DNA of 12,524 bases, taken from the NCBI GenBank assembly GCA_937121005.1, contig CAKZKB010000083.1:1-12524 (forward strand). Direction: 5' to 3'. Below, piece after piece: positions 1 through 7,500 of this stretch (position 1 is its first letter; the number at the start of each line of letters is the position of its first letter). The translations under genes were made by a program, and so were the position numbers. The notes beneath the pieces were generated by a model, which had not been told where the DNA came from, made no database searches, and saw nothing but the letters and a program-made list of their open reading frames with translations. Source of the DNA: an uncultured cyanobacterium (lineage in GTDB: Bacteria > Cyanobacteriota > Cyanobacteriia > Cyanobacteriales > Geitlerinemataceae).

Positions 1-10
1 TCGTACCCTT

Positions 11-56
11 TCCGAAAACATTGCAACACTTCGGATTGGGCGAATGCCATTCGCCC
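11..56. repeat. Dispersed repeat copy A with GGGCGAATG hairpin
   Basis: GGGCGAATG at 38-46 and CATTCGCCC at 48-56 are perfect inverted 9-mers around one base, so the transcript or single strand would form a tight hairpin. The left part, from TCCGAAAA (11-18) to GATTGGGCGAATGC (34-47), recurs inverted at 4433-4469, so this is one copy of a dispersed element. It resembles the small palindromic repeats common in cyanobacterial spacers. It could also act as a terminator for a gene to the left of the window, but no U-run follows it. Confidence 0.75.
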
Positions 57-71
57 CTACTCTGGGAAGTT

Positions 72-106
72 AATCTAAAATCCAAAATCTAAAATCCAAA
101 ATTGAA
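72..106. repeat. Heptanucleotide tandem array abutting DUF3318 start
   Basis: There are five 7-base units: AATCTAA, AATCCAA, AATCTAA, AATCCAA, AATTGAA. The last base of the array is immediately followed by the ATG at 107. It belongs to the short tandemly repeated repetitive (STRR) class described in cyanobacteria. No Shine-Dalgarno-like purine stretch is present, because the array occupies the place where it would be. Confidence 0.85.
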
Positions 107-757
107 ATGACCTCTTACGCCACTTCCACTGCTAAAGCTGAAATTAACGAACTGCGGCGGTTGCGGGGTTTGCTCCCCCCCGAACTGCAAAGTTGGGTTG
201 CAGTAGAAAAAACCACCGAAGTCAATCCGCCTTTGCTGCGAACCGAAGAAATTAGCAAGGACGAGGTAGAAATTGCCATCGATCTGGTGCGTTGGGAACA
301 ACTGGCGATCGACCAGCGCAATCTCTTGTTCTGGCACGAAGTGGCCCGCGTCCAAAACGATACCGTCCCCACTGAAGGCTGGGAAATGGCTGCACTCGCC
401 ATCGGCTTGGGCGGTGCGGTCGGCGAGTTGTGGGTACAAGATACGTTATTGTTACTGTTGGCACTGGCCTTGTGCGGCGTATCCGGCTATCGCCTCTACC
501 AAAAAAATAACAGCCAGCGCAGCTTGCAAGATATTCTCGATGCGGATGAAAAGGCGATCGCCCTGGCAACTCGCTTCGGTTATACTACCCCCAACGCTTA
601 TAAAAGTCTCGGCAGCGCCCTCAAAACGGTCATCGAACAAACCCCCAACAAACGCCAGCGCAAAAAATACGAAATGCGCCTCGATGCGTTGCGTCGCAGT
701 GCGGCGAAGGCAAAATCGAAGTCGAAGCCGTCTCGGGAAATGCCGGAGGCGTTTTAG
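107..757 (+). CDS. DUF3318 family membrane protein, function unknown
   Basis: This encodes 216 residues. The N-terminal part (1-80) is soluble and helical, starting with a charged stretch at residues 10-20. A hydrophobic helix at about 107-129 (LWVQD then a Leu-rich run) gives a single membrane span. The C-terminal part is basic, and residues 180-210 are rich in Lys and Arg. Conserved-looking blocks are NLLFWHEVARVQ (72-83), WEMAALAIGLGGA (92-104) and ATRFGYTTPNAYKSLGSALK (154-173). I recognise these from memory as the cyanobacterial DUF3318 family, which has no assigned activity. HEVAR resembles but does not complete a HExxH protease motif. The ATG at 107 is the first in frame and directly follows a heptad repeat array. 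The DUF389 gene begins 38 bases after the stop on the same strand, so co-transcription is possible. The family name is fairly sure; the role is unknown. Confidence 0.85.
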   Translation: MTSYATSTAKAEINELRRLRGLLPPELQSWVAVEKTTEVNPPLLRTEEISKDEVEIAIDLVRWEQLAIDQRNLLFWHEVARVQNDTVPTEGWEMAALAIGLGGAVGELWVQDTLLLLLALALCGVSGYRLYQKNNSQRSLQDILDADEKAIALATRFGYTTPNAYKSLGSALKTVIEQTPNKRQRKKYEMRLDALRRSAAKAKSKSKPSREMPEAF

Positions 758-760
758 GAT

Positions 761-777
761 GAGGGATTGTTTCCCTC
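761..777 (+). other. Small hairpin between DUF3318 and DUF389 genes
   Basis: GAGGGA (761-766) pairs with TCCCTC (772-777) across a five-base loop. The stem is only six base pairs and no T-run follows, so a weak attenuator or an RNA-processing site is as likely as chance. It occupies nearly half of the 38-base spacer. Confidence 0.3.
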
Positions 778-795
778 TGTAGTTGCTGAGTAAAA

Positions 796-1803
796 ATGTC
801 GCCAAAAGTATCAGAAGAAGACCTAGAACGGCTGCGATCGAACCTAGTCACCGACGCAAAATACGATCGCGACTATCTCGTGCTTGCCCTCAGTTCCTGC
901 TTTATTGCCACTTGCGGACTGTTGCTCGGTTCGGCAGCCATTATTATCGGTGCGATGATTATTGCCCCGTTAATGTTACCCTTACGAGGAGTAGCACTGG
1001 CCGCTTTGGAAGGAGATTGGTTTCTGTTTCGTCAAAGCGCGATCGCTGTCGGTCTGGGGACGATCGCCTCTATTTTACTAGCGTGGACGATCGGGCGCAT
1101 TGTCGATATGCCCGAAAGCGAGTTTAGTCTCGAAATATTAGCCCGCACTCAACCTACTCTCGTCGATTTAGGCATTGCTATGGTCGCCGGAGCCGTCGGC
1201 GGTTATGCTAAAATTCAGCCTAAATTGGGAGATGCGGTGGCAGGAACCGCGATCGCGGTGGCGTTGATGCCGCCGTTGTGCGTTGTCGGACTCAGCCTCT
1301 CCCAAGCCAGTTGGAGTTTTGCTCGCGGCTCGTTTCTATTATACTTTACCAATCTACTCGGCATTACCCTCGCCTGTATGTTGGTGTTTATTTGGGGCGG
1401 TTATTATGTCGAAAGCAGCCGCATTACGCGAGCCATCTCTTCTACTTTAGCACTAACGGCTTTAGTGGTCGTGCCGTTGGCATTTAGTTTGTGGCAATTA
1501 GTCCGCCAAGTGCAGTTACAATCGACCTTAAAATCAATTTTGTTGCGACGTACAATTACTGTCGGTCAACAAGCCGAATTAGTGCAAGCTAAGTTTGACT
1601 GGGGACAAGATCCACCCCAAGTGAGGCTGCAAGTTCGCGTCTCAGCGGACGATCCCATTACCGCCAAACAGGTTTACGAAGTCGAACGGTTAGTCGAACA
1701 GGAAATGCGCCAACGGTTCGAGTTAATTTTTGAGGTCGAACAAGTCGAACAAGTGCGATCGCAAGACACGACAGAGGACAAAGAAATTCCCGACTCTAAT
1801 TAA
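796..1803 (+). CDS. DUF389 family multi-spanning membrane protein
   Basis: This encodes 335 residues of an integral inner-membrane protein. Hydrophobic segments lie at about 27-57, 83-103, 122-140, 148-170, 181-204 and 214-237. The first includes the glycine-rich LGSAAIIIGAMIIAPLMLPL (44-63), which is the hallmark I recognise for DUF389 (TIGR00341-type 'uncharacterised hydrophobic domain' proteins). The MPP turn at 158-160 and the GGYAKIQPK segment (135-143) also fit. The last 95 residues form a soluble, charged cytoplasmic or periplasmic tail ending in an acidic run. The biochemical role of DUF389 proteins is not settled. The ATG at 796 has only a weak GAG upstream, but the N-terminal soluble helix before the first span looks complete. 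Its stop (1801-1803) lies inside the end of the opposite-strand gene, so the two overlap by 8 bases tail to tail. No room is left for a separate terminator. Confidence 0.88.
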   Translation: MSPKVSEEDLERLRSNLVTDAKYDRDYLVLALSSCFIATCGLLLGSAAIIIGAMIIAPLMLPLRGVALAALEGDWFLFRQSAIAVGLGTIASILLAWTIGRIVDMPESEFSLEILARTQPTLVDLGIAMVAGAVGGYAKIQPKLGDAVAGTAIAVALMPPLCVVGLSLSQASWSFARGSFLLYFTNLLGITLACMLVFIWGGYYVESSRITRAISSTLALTALVVVPLAFSLWQLVRQVQLQSTLKSILLRRTITVGQQAELVQAKFDWGQDPPQVRLQVRVSADDPITAKQVYEVERLVEQEMRQRFELIFEVEQVEQVRSQDTTEDKEIPDSN

Positions 1804-3367
1804 TTCGCACGAGGCGAATTTCCGTGCGTTGTTGGCGCGGATCCTCGGGAGAAATGTCCGATAGAGGCGTGCTGAAGCCTTTCCCTTCGGCGACAAAATT
1901 GTGCGACAAGCCTAGTCCTTTAAGATAGTTTACCACAGCTTGGGCTCGTTGTTCGCTGAGTTGTTGGTTAACATCGGCGGGCCCGGTTTTGGAGGTGTGA
2001 CCGATGGCCCGCACGGCGATCGTGTTGGGATTAAATTCGCGAATTTCTGCGGCCAAATTATCTAGGGTTGCGATGCCTTCTGGGGCAATTTCGGCCGAAC
2101 CCGTCTCGAATTTGACCTCGCCGCGCACGTCTAAATTGCCGACGGTGGGGGCATCTTTTACCGCTTGCGCCGAAACGGGGGTGACGGTAGGAGAAATAGC
2201 GCGAGATTGTCCCGCCAAGCGATCGGCGAGTTCGGGATTGTCAGCACGCACTAAATCGATTAAAGTCTGGGTATTTTCGGCAGCGATGGCGATGGGTTCG
2301 ACAGTATATAAATTAGCGGGGTTATCGGGTACGCTGTCAAGGCGACCGGAGAGCGCTAACACGGCTGCTGTGGCCGAAATTCGGGTTTTTAAGGTATCGT
2401 CAGCCATCCACTGGCGAGATTGCGGTGCGGTAAAAAACTCGATTCCTTGCAAAACTAAAGCTGCATCTTCGGCGGATAGATCGCCATCTTCGGCAATTTG
2501 GGCCTGCAATGCGGAAGCGTCGCGCACGTTGGTATCGATGCGGCGATAGTAGGCTTCGAGAAAATCCGACAGCATGGCAGGCTGGGTTTCAATCAGGCGA
2601 TCGGAGGCGACAATGACATCTAAAATTGATTTGGGTGCGTCTTCGCTAGAGAGAACTAACGTATGTCCTTGTCGTTGTGCTTGGGTGACGAAGGGTTCCC
2701 ATAAAATCGCCACGGCTACATTTTCACCCGCACTGTTGAGTAAGTTTAGGGCTTCGGAGGCATCGTTGGTTTCGATGAGGTTAAGATCGGAGAGGTTGAA
2801 TCCTTCAAATTTGGTATCGAGAACGAGACCAATATATTCGCTGGGAGAGTCTGCGGTATAGGCAACGCTGAGTTTGTTGCCTTTTTTCGCTTCAGCTTCG
2901 ACCAGGGTTTGTAGGTCTGGTAGCGATTTGAGGTTGGGGTAGCGCAGGGTGTTGAGAACGACACCATCGCCGCCTACAGTTCGATCGACGATACCGACAA
3001 TTTTACCCTCTGGCTGGCCGATTAAAAAGCGATCGAGGGTGGTGAGCCAAATATCGGCATCTTGCCCCAAGCGATCGGCCCGTTTGGTACGATTGACTTC
3101 GGTTTCGTAGTTAATATCAATGCCGACTTGTTCTAAAGTGGTTTGAAAGTCGGGATGGCGAAAGGTGCTGTAACCGCTAAAACTATCGCCGAGAATGGTG
3201 AGGGTTTGGAGGTCTTTGTTGTCGGTCGATCGCCCCACTGAAGGCGAGGACGATCGCGTCGGGAAAAAGGGAAGAGATACGCCAAACACCGTCAACCCCG
3301 CAACGACTAAACCTGCTGTCACTGCAAAGGCGACGAACAAAGCGACGGGATTATCTTGTTTGCTCAT
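1796..3367 (-). CDS. Membrane-anchored solute-binding protein fused to OmpA-like domain
   Basis: This encodes 523 residues. A short cytoplasmic start is followed by one hydrophobic segment (about 8-31), so the rest should be periplasmic. Residues 52-385 read like a type 2 periplasmic solute-binding domain of the NMT1/SsuA/NrtA sort. They begin LQTLTILGDSFSGYSTFR and include WLTTLDRFLIG, GDGVVLNTL and VAILWEPFV. The ligand cannot be told. A Thr/Val/Pro linker leads to an OmpA-like peptidoglycan-binding domain at 414-523, with the strand FETGSAEI, the GHTxxTG turn at 456-462 and NQQLSEQRAQAVVNYL. The Arg that pairs with diaminopimelate in OmpA is present (R474), but the partner Asp of GHTD is Ser here (S459). 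The layout suggests a binding protein held near the cell wall, perhaps a sensor or a partner of a transporter encoded elsewhere; no permease or ATPase gene is nearby. The ATG at 3367 has no clear Shine-Dalgarno. Confidence 0.8.
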   Translation of the reverse strand: MSKQDNPVALFVAFAVTAGLVVAGLTVFGVSLPFFPTRSSSPSVGRSTDNKDLQTLTILGDSFSGYSTFRHPDFQTTLEQVGIDINYETEVNRTKRADRLGQDADIWLTTLDRFLIGQPEGKIVGIVDRTVGGDGVVLNTLRYPNLKSLPDLQTLVEAEAKKGNKLSVAYTADSPSEYIGLVLDTKFEGFNLSDLNLIETNDASEALNLLNSAGENVAVAILWEPFVTQAQRQGHTLVLSSEDAPKSILDVIVASDRLIETQPAMLSDFLEAYYRRIDTNVRDASALQAQIAEDGDLSAEDAALVLQGIEFFTAPQSRQWMADDTLKTRISATAAVLALSGRLDSVPDNPANLYTVEPIAIAAENTQTLIDLVRADNPELADRLAGQSRAISPTVTPVSAQAVKDAPTVGNLDVRGEVKFETGSAEIAPEGIATLDNLAAEIREFNPNTIAVRAIGHTSKTGPADVNQQLSEQRAQAVVNYLKGLGLSHNFVAEGKGFSTPLSDISPEDPRQQRTEIRLVRIN

Positions 3368-3414
3368 GTTGGTTTTCGAGTACGATAGAAGCGATCGCTG
3401 CTATACTGTTTTTC
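3368..3414. promoter_or_regulatory. Divergent intergenic region with TATA-like core
   Basis: This 47-base gap separates the start codons of the OmpA-fusion gene (-) and the small protein at 3415 (+), so it must hold at least the core promoters unless these lie inside coding sequence. TATACT at 3402-3407 is a good -10 match for the plus strand. With usual spacing, transcription would begin at or next to the ATG at 3415, which implies a very short leader. The same bases read TATAGC on the minus strand, just off 3402-3407. A HIP1 octamer occupies 3391-3398. No matching -35 is visible on either strand. Confidence 0.35.
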
Positions 3415-3798
3415 ATGTCTGTCGTTCCTGCCGATCGCGGCTTCTCCTATCCTAGCGCGACTGCCGAACGGGCCGAACGGGCCGTGCGTTGCGCTCCGTT
3501 TACCTTAAAATTGTATTCGACCATGGGCGATCGCGGTGCGTCGCTGCGATCGATGGTGGGAGAAACGGGAGTCAAAAATGGCTACACGGTTGCGCCCCTC
3601 TCAGAACTGGCGATCGAAAATCAGTTAATATGGTTGATTAAGGTGGGGGTTTTGCGTCGAGAAGTGGACGGACAAGGCATCACGGACAGCTTCCGCCTCA
3701 CGCCGTTGGGCCGTCAGTTACTCCGCGATCGCGATACAGTTCCCAAAGCGACTTGGGGCGATCGATTAGCCAATTGCGCCAGCCATTGGTGGCGATAA
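3415..3798 (+). CDS. Small winged-helix-like cyanobacterial protein (Npun_F0494-like)
   Basis: This encodes 127 residues with no signal peptide or membrane segment. The N-terminus has SYPSATAERAERAVRCAPF (11-29), which looks like an amphipathic helix rich in Ala, Arg and Glu. Residues 62-105 (LSELAIENQLIWLIKVGVL, then RREVDGQGITDSFRLTPLG) have the pattern of a winged helix: a recognition-type helix followed by a beta hairpin with the RLTPLGRQL ending often seen in MarR/PadR-like wings. From memory this matches the family named Npun_F0494, restricted to cyanobacteria and without known function; that name is not verified here. DNA binding is an inference from the fold pattern. It begins 47 bases from the divergent OmpA-fusion gene and ends 28 bases before the zinc-finger gene, so it could head a small operon. 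Trp and His near the C-terminus (CASHWWR) are unusual. Confidence 0.75.
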   Translation: MSVVPADRGFSYPSATAERAERAVRCAPFTLKLYSTMGDRGASLRSMVGETGVKNGYTVAPLSELAIENQLIWLIKVGVLRREVDGQGITDSFRLTPLGRQLLRDRDTVPKATWGDRLANCASHWWR

Positions 3799-3826
3799 CA
3801 GCTTACTTCCAGTATAGCACGAGTCG

Positions 3827-4069
3827 ATGTTTAAGTGTCATGTTTGTCACTCGATCGACGCTCGCGAAACACTTGTCAGCGAGATGTTCGAGATTGATGG
3901 CAAGTTCTACCTAGTCGAAAATATTCCGGCGACTGTCTGTTCTCGTTGCGGGGAAGAAGTTTTTAGTCGAGAGATCGCAGAACGGATACGATCGATGTTA
4001 CACGGACAAGCCAAACTCCCCATTTCTAGATGTTTTAACTTTTCCTACAGGATTAGCTATTTAAGTTGA
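3827..4069 (+). CDS. YgiT-type zinc-finger protein, C-terminus probably frameshifted
   Basis: This encodes 80 residues. Two CxxC pairs, C4/C7 and C38/C41, form a zinc site, and between them runs the family pattern SEMFEIDGKFYLVENIPATV. The next block, CSRCGEEVFSREIAERIRSM, completes the YgiT-type (MqsA N-terminal-like) domain. Such proteins are usually antitoxins encoded next to a small toxin, often of the DUF4258 or MqsR type; no such toxin gene is beside it. After residue 63 the reading SRCFNFSYRISYLS does not resemble the family. The +1 frame from 4017 instead reads SPFLDVLTFPTGLAI and stops at 4062-4064, and LDVLTFP fits the usual DVFAYP-like ending. A one-base change near the C run at 4018-4021 would explain this. 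The stop overlaps the Shine-Dalgarno of the next gene, 7 bases upstream of its ATG, so the two are translationally coupled. The domain call is firm; the antitoxin role is inferred. Confidence 0.8.
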   Translation: MFKCHVCHSIDARETLVSEMFEIDGKFYLVENIPATVCSRCGEEVFSREIAERIRSMLHGQAKLPISRCFNFSYRISYLS

Positions 4070-4073
4070 GGAG
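4068..4073 (+). promoter_or_regulatory. Shine-Dalgarno GAGGAG for the gene at 4077
   Basis: GAGGAG lies three bases before the ATG at 4077 and overlaps the stop codon of the upstream zinc-finger gene. It is the clearest ribosome binding site in the window and supports both the start at 4077 and translational coupling of the pair. Confidence 0.7.
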
Positions 4074-4076
4074 ACT

Positions 4077-4352
4077 ATGAATCTTCGCGATCGATATCCA
4101 GATTTAGTGTCTTTTATCGGAGCTTACTTCGCCGATCTTGACGATCGAGAAGCCGTGAAAGACTTTTTATCTGAGGAGTCTTCCTCACAGCAAGCGAGAG
4201 CGATCGACCAGCTTAAAAGTCTTCTACAAGAGAAGGAATTGCCTTATGAAGAACTCGAACACTGGTCACTTCGCAACCTTCCTAATACAGAAGAAGCTCG
4301 TCAGTGGCTAGCTGAGATTCTAGCAATGCTTGAAACCAAAAAAGGTTCTTAA
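4077..4352 (+). CDS. CDI-type immunity-like small protein
   Basis: This encodes 91 residues; it is acidic, soluble, and predicted largely helical. The opening YPDLVSFIGAYFADLDDREA (7-26), followed by VKDFLSEE, resembles the start of the contact-dependent growth inhibition immunity proteins of the CdiI_2 sort. Those begin with a YPxLxxFLGxYF-like motif, then an aspartate-rich stretch and two further helices. The rest (RAIDQLKSLLQEKELPYEEL and ARQWLAEILAML) fits the same helical layout. Members of that family neutralise nuclease or other toxin domains, but many sit alone in genomes with no known partner. No CdiA, CdiB or toxin gene is visible here. A strong Shine-Dalgarno sets the start, and the gene is coupled to the zinc-finger gene upstream. 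The family call is from memory of the motif and only moderately certain. Confidence 0.65.
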   Translation: MNLRDRYPDLVSFIGAYFADLDDREAVKDFLSEESSSQQARAIDQLKSLLQEKELPYEELEHWSLRNLPNTEEARQWLAEILAMLETKKGS

Positions 4353-4432
4353 ATATCGATTTCCAGAATTAATACAACTACGCGGCAACGTTGATTTAGG
4401 GGGAGGAGCGTAGTCTACACGCAACGTTTATA

Positions 4433-4469
4433 GCATTCGCCCAATCTGAAGCATAACACTATTTTCGGA
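4433..4469 (-). repeat. Dispersed repeat copy B, inverted relative to copy at 11-47
   Basis: Read on the minus strand, this stretch has TCCGAAAA, 15 bases, then GATTGGGCGAATGC. These are the same two blocks with the same spacing as at 11-47, with about 30 of 37 positions identical. The hairpin's second arm is missing here, so this is a partial copy. To its left, GCAACGTT is repeated at 4385-4392 and 4421-4428, with no obvious further structure. Confidence 0.75.
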
Positions 4470-4495
4470 CAATGTATAACAGGTGTGGAAGTATT

Positions 4496-4523
4496 GCTCA
4501 TTGTTCATTGCTCATTGTTCATT
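4496..4523. repeat. Heptanucleotide array forming the 3' end of the cyclase gene
   Basis: There are four units: GCTCATT, GTTCATT, GCTCATT, GTTCATT. On the minus strand the array supplies the last codons (Met-Asn-Asn-Glu-Gln) and the TGA stop of the adenylate cyclase gene. A stretch of 22 bases, 4489-4510, is identical to 8174-8195 upstream of the GH57 gene. Confidence 0.85.
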
Positions 4524-7500
4524 GAATCCAACCGATCGACCAGCCAATAAGTTTCCATTAACCCCTTCCCTTTTACCTCGATCGCGCCGCGAGGTTCGAG
4601 AATGTACTTCCCTTCTAAATGTTGGTAAGTCGCCGATGTCACCTGGATTCGTCCCGGATATCCCTGGGATTCCATGCGGGAAGCGACGTTAACCGTATCG
4701 CCCCACAAATCGTAAATAAACTTTTTGATGCCGATCACACCCGCCACAACGGGGCCGGTATGGATGCCAATTCGCAAGGAAAATGCTTGTCCGTCGTCTC
4801 GTTTAAATTGGACGATTTCCCGTTGCATATCAAGAGCCATTTCCGCGATCGATTCTACACTATCAGAACGCGAAAGAGGAACCCCTCCCGCCACCATATA
4901 GGCATCGCCGATCGTCTTCACTTTTTCTAAGCCGTGTTGTTCGGCGAGGCGATCGAAAATCGAGAACATTTGATTCAGTAAATCCACCAATTCCGTCGGC
5001 GGAATGCGGGCGGAAATTTGCGTAAATTCGACGATATCTGCAAACAAAATTGTCACGTTCTCGAAGCGTTCGGCGATCGCTTTTTGCCCTTGTTTCAACT
5101 GTTCGGCTACCGTTGGCGGTAGAATGTTGAGCAGTAACCGTTCTGACTTTTCCTGTTCGGCACGCAAGGCAGCTTCGGCTTCTCGACGTTGGGTAATATC
5201 TTCGACGGTTCCTTCATAATACAGCAATTCTCCGTTGTTGTTGCGCACGGCACGAGCATTTTCCGATGTCCAAATAATGGTTCCGTCTTTGCGATACACT
5301 CGCGACTCAAAGTTAAAAATTGAGTCTTCTGTTTCTAAGGTGGAAACAAAGGCTTGGCGACGATCGCGATCGACGTAGAGTTGCCGTTCGATATCGGTGA
5401 GATTCGCTTTTAAATCCTCTAACGAGTCGTAACCGTACATCTTCACCAATGCGGGGTTGGCACTCAAGAATTTACCGTTGGCGGTGGTTTGGAAAATGCC
5501 TTCGGCAGCGTGCTCGAAAATACCGCGATAGTTCTCTTCTGCTTGACGCAATGCTTCGAGAACGCGCCGCCGTTCGGTGACGTTTCTTGCTACCCACAAA
5601 ACGCGATCGTCGGGCATGGGAGAGGCGCTAGCAGAAAACCAAATTTCCTGCAATGGAGGTTCGGGATCGTCTGGAGTTGCTTCTCGTTCCGGTAATAGCA
5701 AACTGTACTCTAAGTTGACTGTCTCTTTCGTTTGCAAGGCGCGATCGATGGTGTTGATAAACAGTTGTGCAACTTTTCTCGGCAACACTTCCAGAACGCT
5801 TTTTCCCAGTTGTTCTGGCTTGGGGCTATACAAAACTTCTGATTTTGTAGAGACAATGCGGGCATATCGACCTTGGCGATCGAAGACGGTAATCACATCC
5901 GTCATAGCGGCAAACAAGGCTCGCAATTCGGCTTCGGAAACTCGCAAGGCTTTTTCGATGCGCTTGCGTTGGGCAACTTCGCGCACCAGATGGTGATTGG
6001 ACTGTTTGAGGGCAGCCGTGCGCTCCTCAACGCGCATTTCTAGCTGGTCTTTGGCACGTTGCAGTTCTTCTTTGGCTCGCTTGCTTTCGCTGATATCTTC
6101 TACAGTTCCTTCAAAATAGAGTAGGTTTCCATTGCGATCGCGTACAGCACGGGCATTTTCGGAAACCCAAATAATCGTTCCGTCGCGGCGATAGACGCGG
6201 GACTCGAAATCGACGACAGAATCGTATTTGTTTAATTGGTTGACGAAGGTCGATCGACGATAGGCATCGACATACAGTTGTTCGCCAATGTTCGTCATTT
6301 CCGCAATCAGTTGTGCGGGGGAATCGTAACCGTAAATCCGCGCTAAAGCGGGATTAGCACTGAGATAGCGTCCGTCATGCGTCGTTTGGAAAATCCCTTC
6401 GACAGTGTTTTCAAAAATGGTGCGATATTTTTCTTCGGTTCGCCGCAAGGCTTCTTCAGCTTGACGGCGTTCGGTAATGTCGATGCCAATCACAAAGGCA
6501 GCGCGATTGTCATCGTACTTTTGGGCGACAATTAAATAGTTGCGATGTCGTCCGTTAATGGTGGCAGACAGTTCTCGAAAGTCTTCAATTAAAGAAGAGG
6601 TGAAAAAATCGCTGACAAATGTGTTAAAATCAGAACTGCTGCCTAAGAAACCGATATGCTTCCCGGTAAAATCCGCTCGCGACAAGCCAAAAGTTTCGGC
6701 TAACTGGCGGTTTACGCCTAAATAGTGCAAGTCAGAACCAATCCAAGAGACGATACCGGGAACGGCTTCGAGTAAGGCTTCGAGACGATCGCTGCTTCGT
6801 TTCAAGGCTTCTTCGGCTTGGCGGCGTTGGGTGATATCAGTGCCGACAATAAAGGCGGCGCGATCGTCATTATAATCGTATTTTTGGGCCACGAGTAAAT
6901 AGTTGCGCTGTTCCCCTTTCACGCAGGCGGAAACTTCTCGATAGGCTTCATTTTTATCGCTACCAAAAAAGTCGCGCACGAACTGAATAAAATCGGGACT
7001 AGCGTTGAGAAAACCAATATCTTTGCCAACAAAATCCTCTCGTTCCAATTCAAAGGTTTCGGCTAGCTGGCGGTTTACACCTAAATAACGCAAGTCCGCA
7101 CTCACCCAAGAAACGATACCGGGAACCGCTTCTAAAATCGCTTCGAGTTGGTTTTTGGTGTTGCGAACTTGTTCTTCGGCGCGGCGACGTTGGGTAATAT
7201 CCACGCCAATGGTGAAAGCAGCGCGATCGTCGTCGTATTTTTTAGCAACAATTAAAAACGTCCGATCTTCCCCGCGAACTCGTGCCGCAACTTGGCGCAT
7301 TCCGTCGCGATCGCTGCTGTTAAAAAAGGCTTCCACAAACTGTCCAAACTCGGAACCACCGCCGAGGAAACCGATATCGCGGCCGACAAAATCTTCCGGC
7401 GACAAGCCAAACATCTCCGCTAAATGACGGTTTACCCCCAAATACCGCAAATCGGAACTAATCCAAGACACGATCCCCGGAACTGCTTCTAGAATTGCTT

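Noticed and set aside
38..56. Rho-independent terminator
   Set aside because: The hairpin is followed by CTAC and not by a T-run, and the same core occurs in other contexts as a dispersed repeat.
72..81. HExxH metalloprotease in the DUF3318 protein
   Set aside because: The encoded HEVAR (residues 77-81) lacks the second His, and no other protease feature is present.
2004..2549. Long plus-strand open frame opposite the OmpA-fusion gene
   Set aside because: It is rich in Ser, Arg and Ala with no domain pattern; it is the codon mirror of a well-supported gene.
4353..4432. Possible small RNA or gene in the spacer after the immunity-like gene
   Set aside because: Only a GCAACGTT direct repeat and a tiny GTAG/CTAC palindrome are visible; nothing supports a gene.
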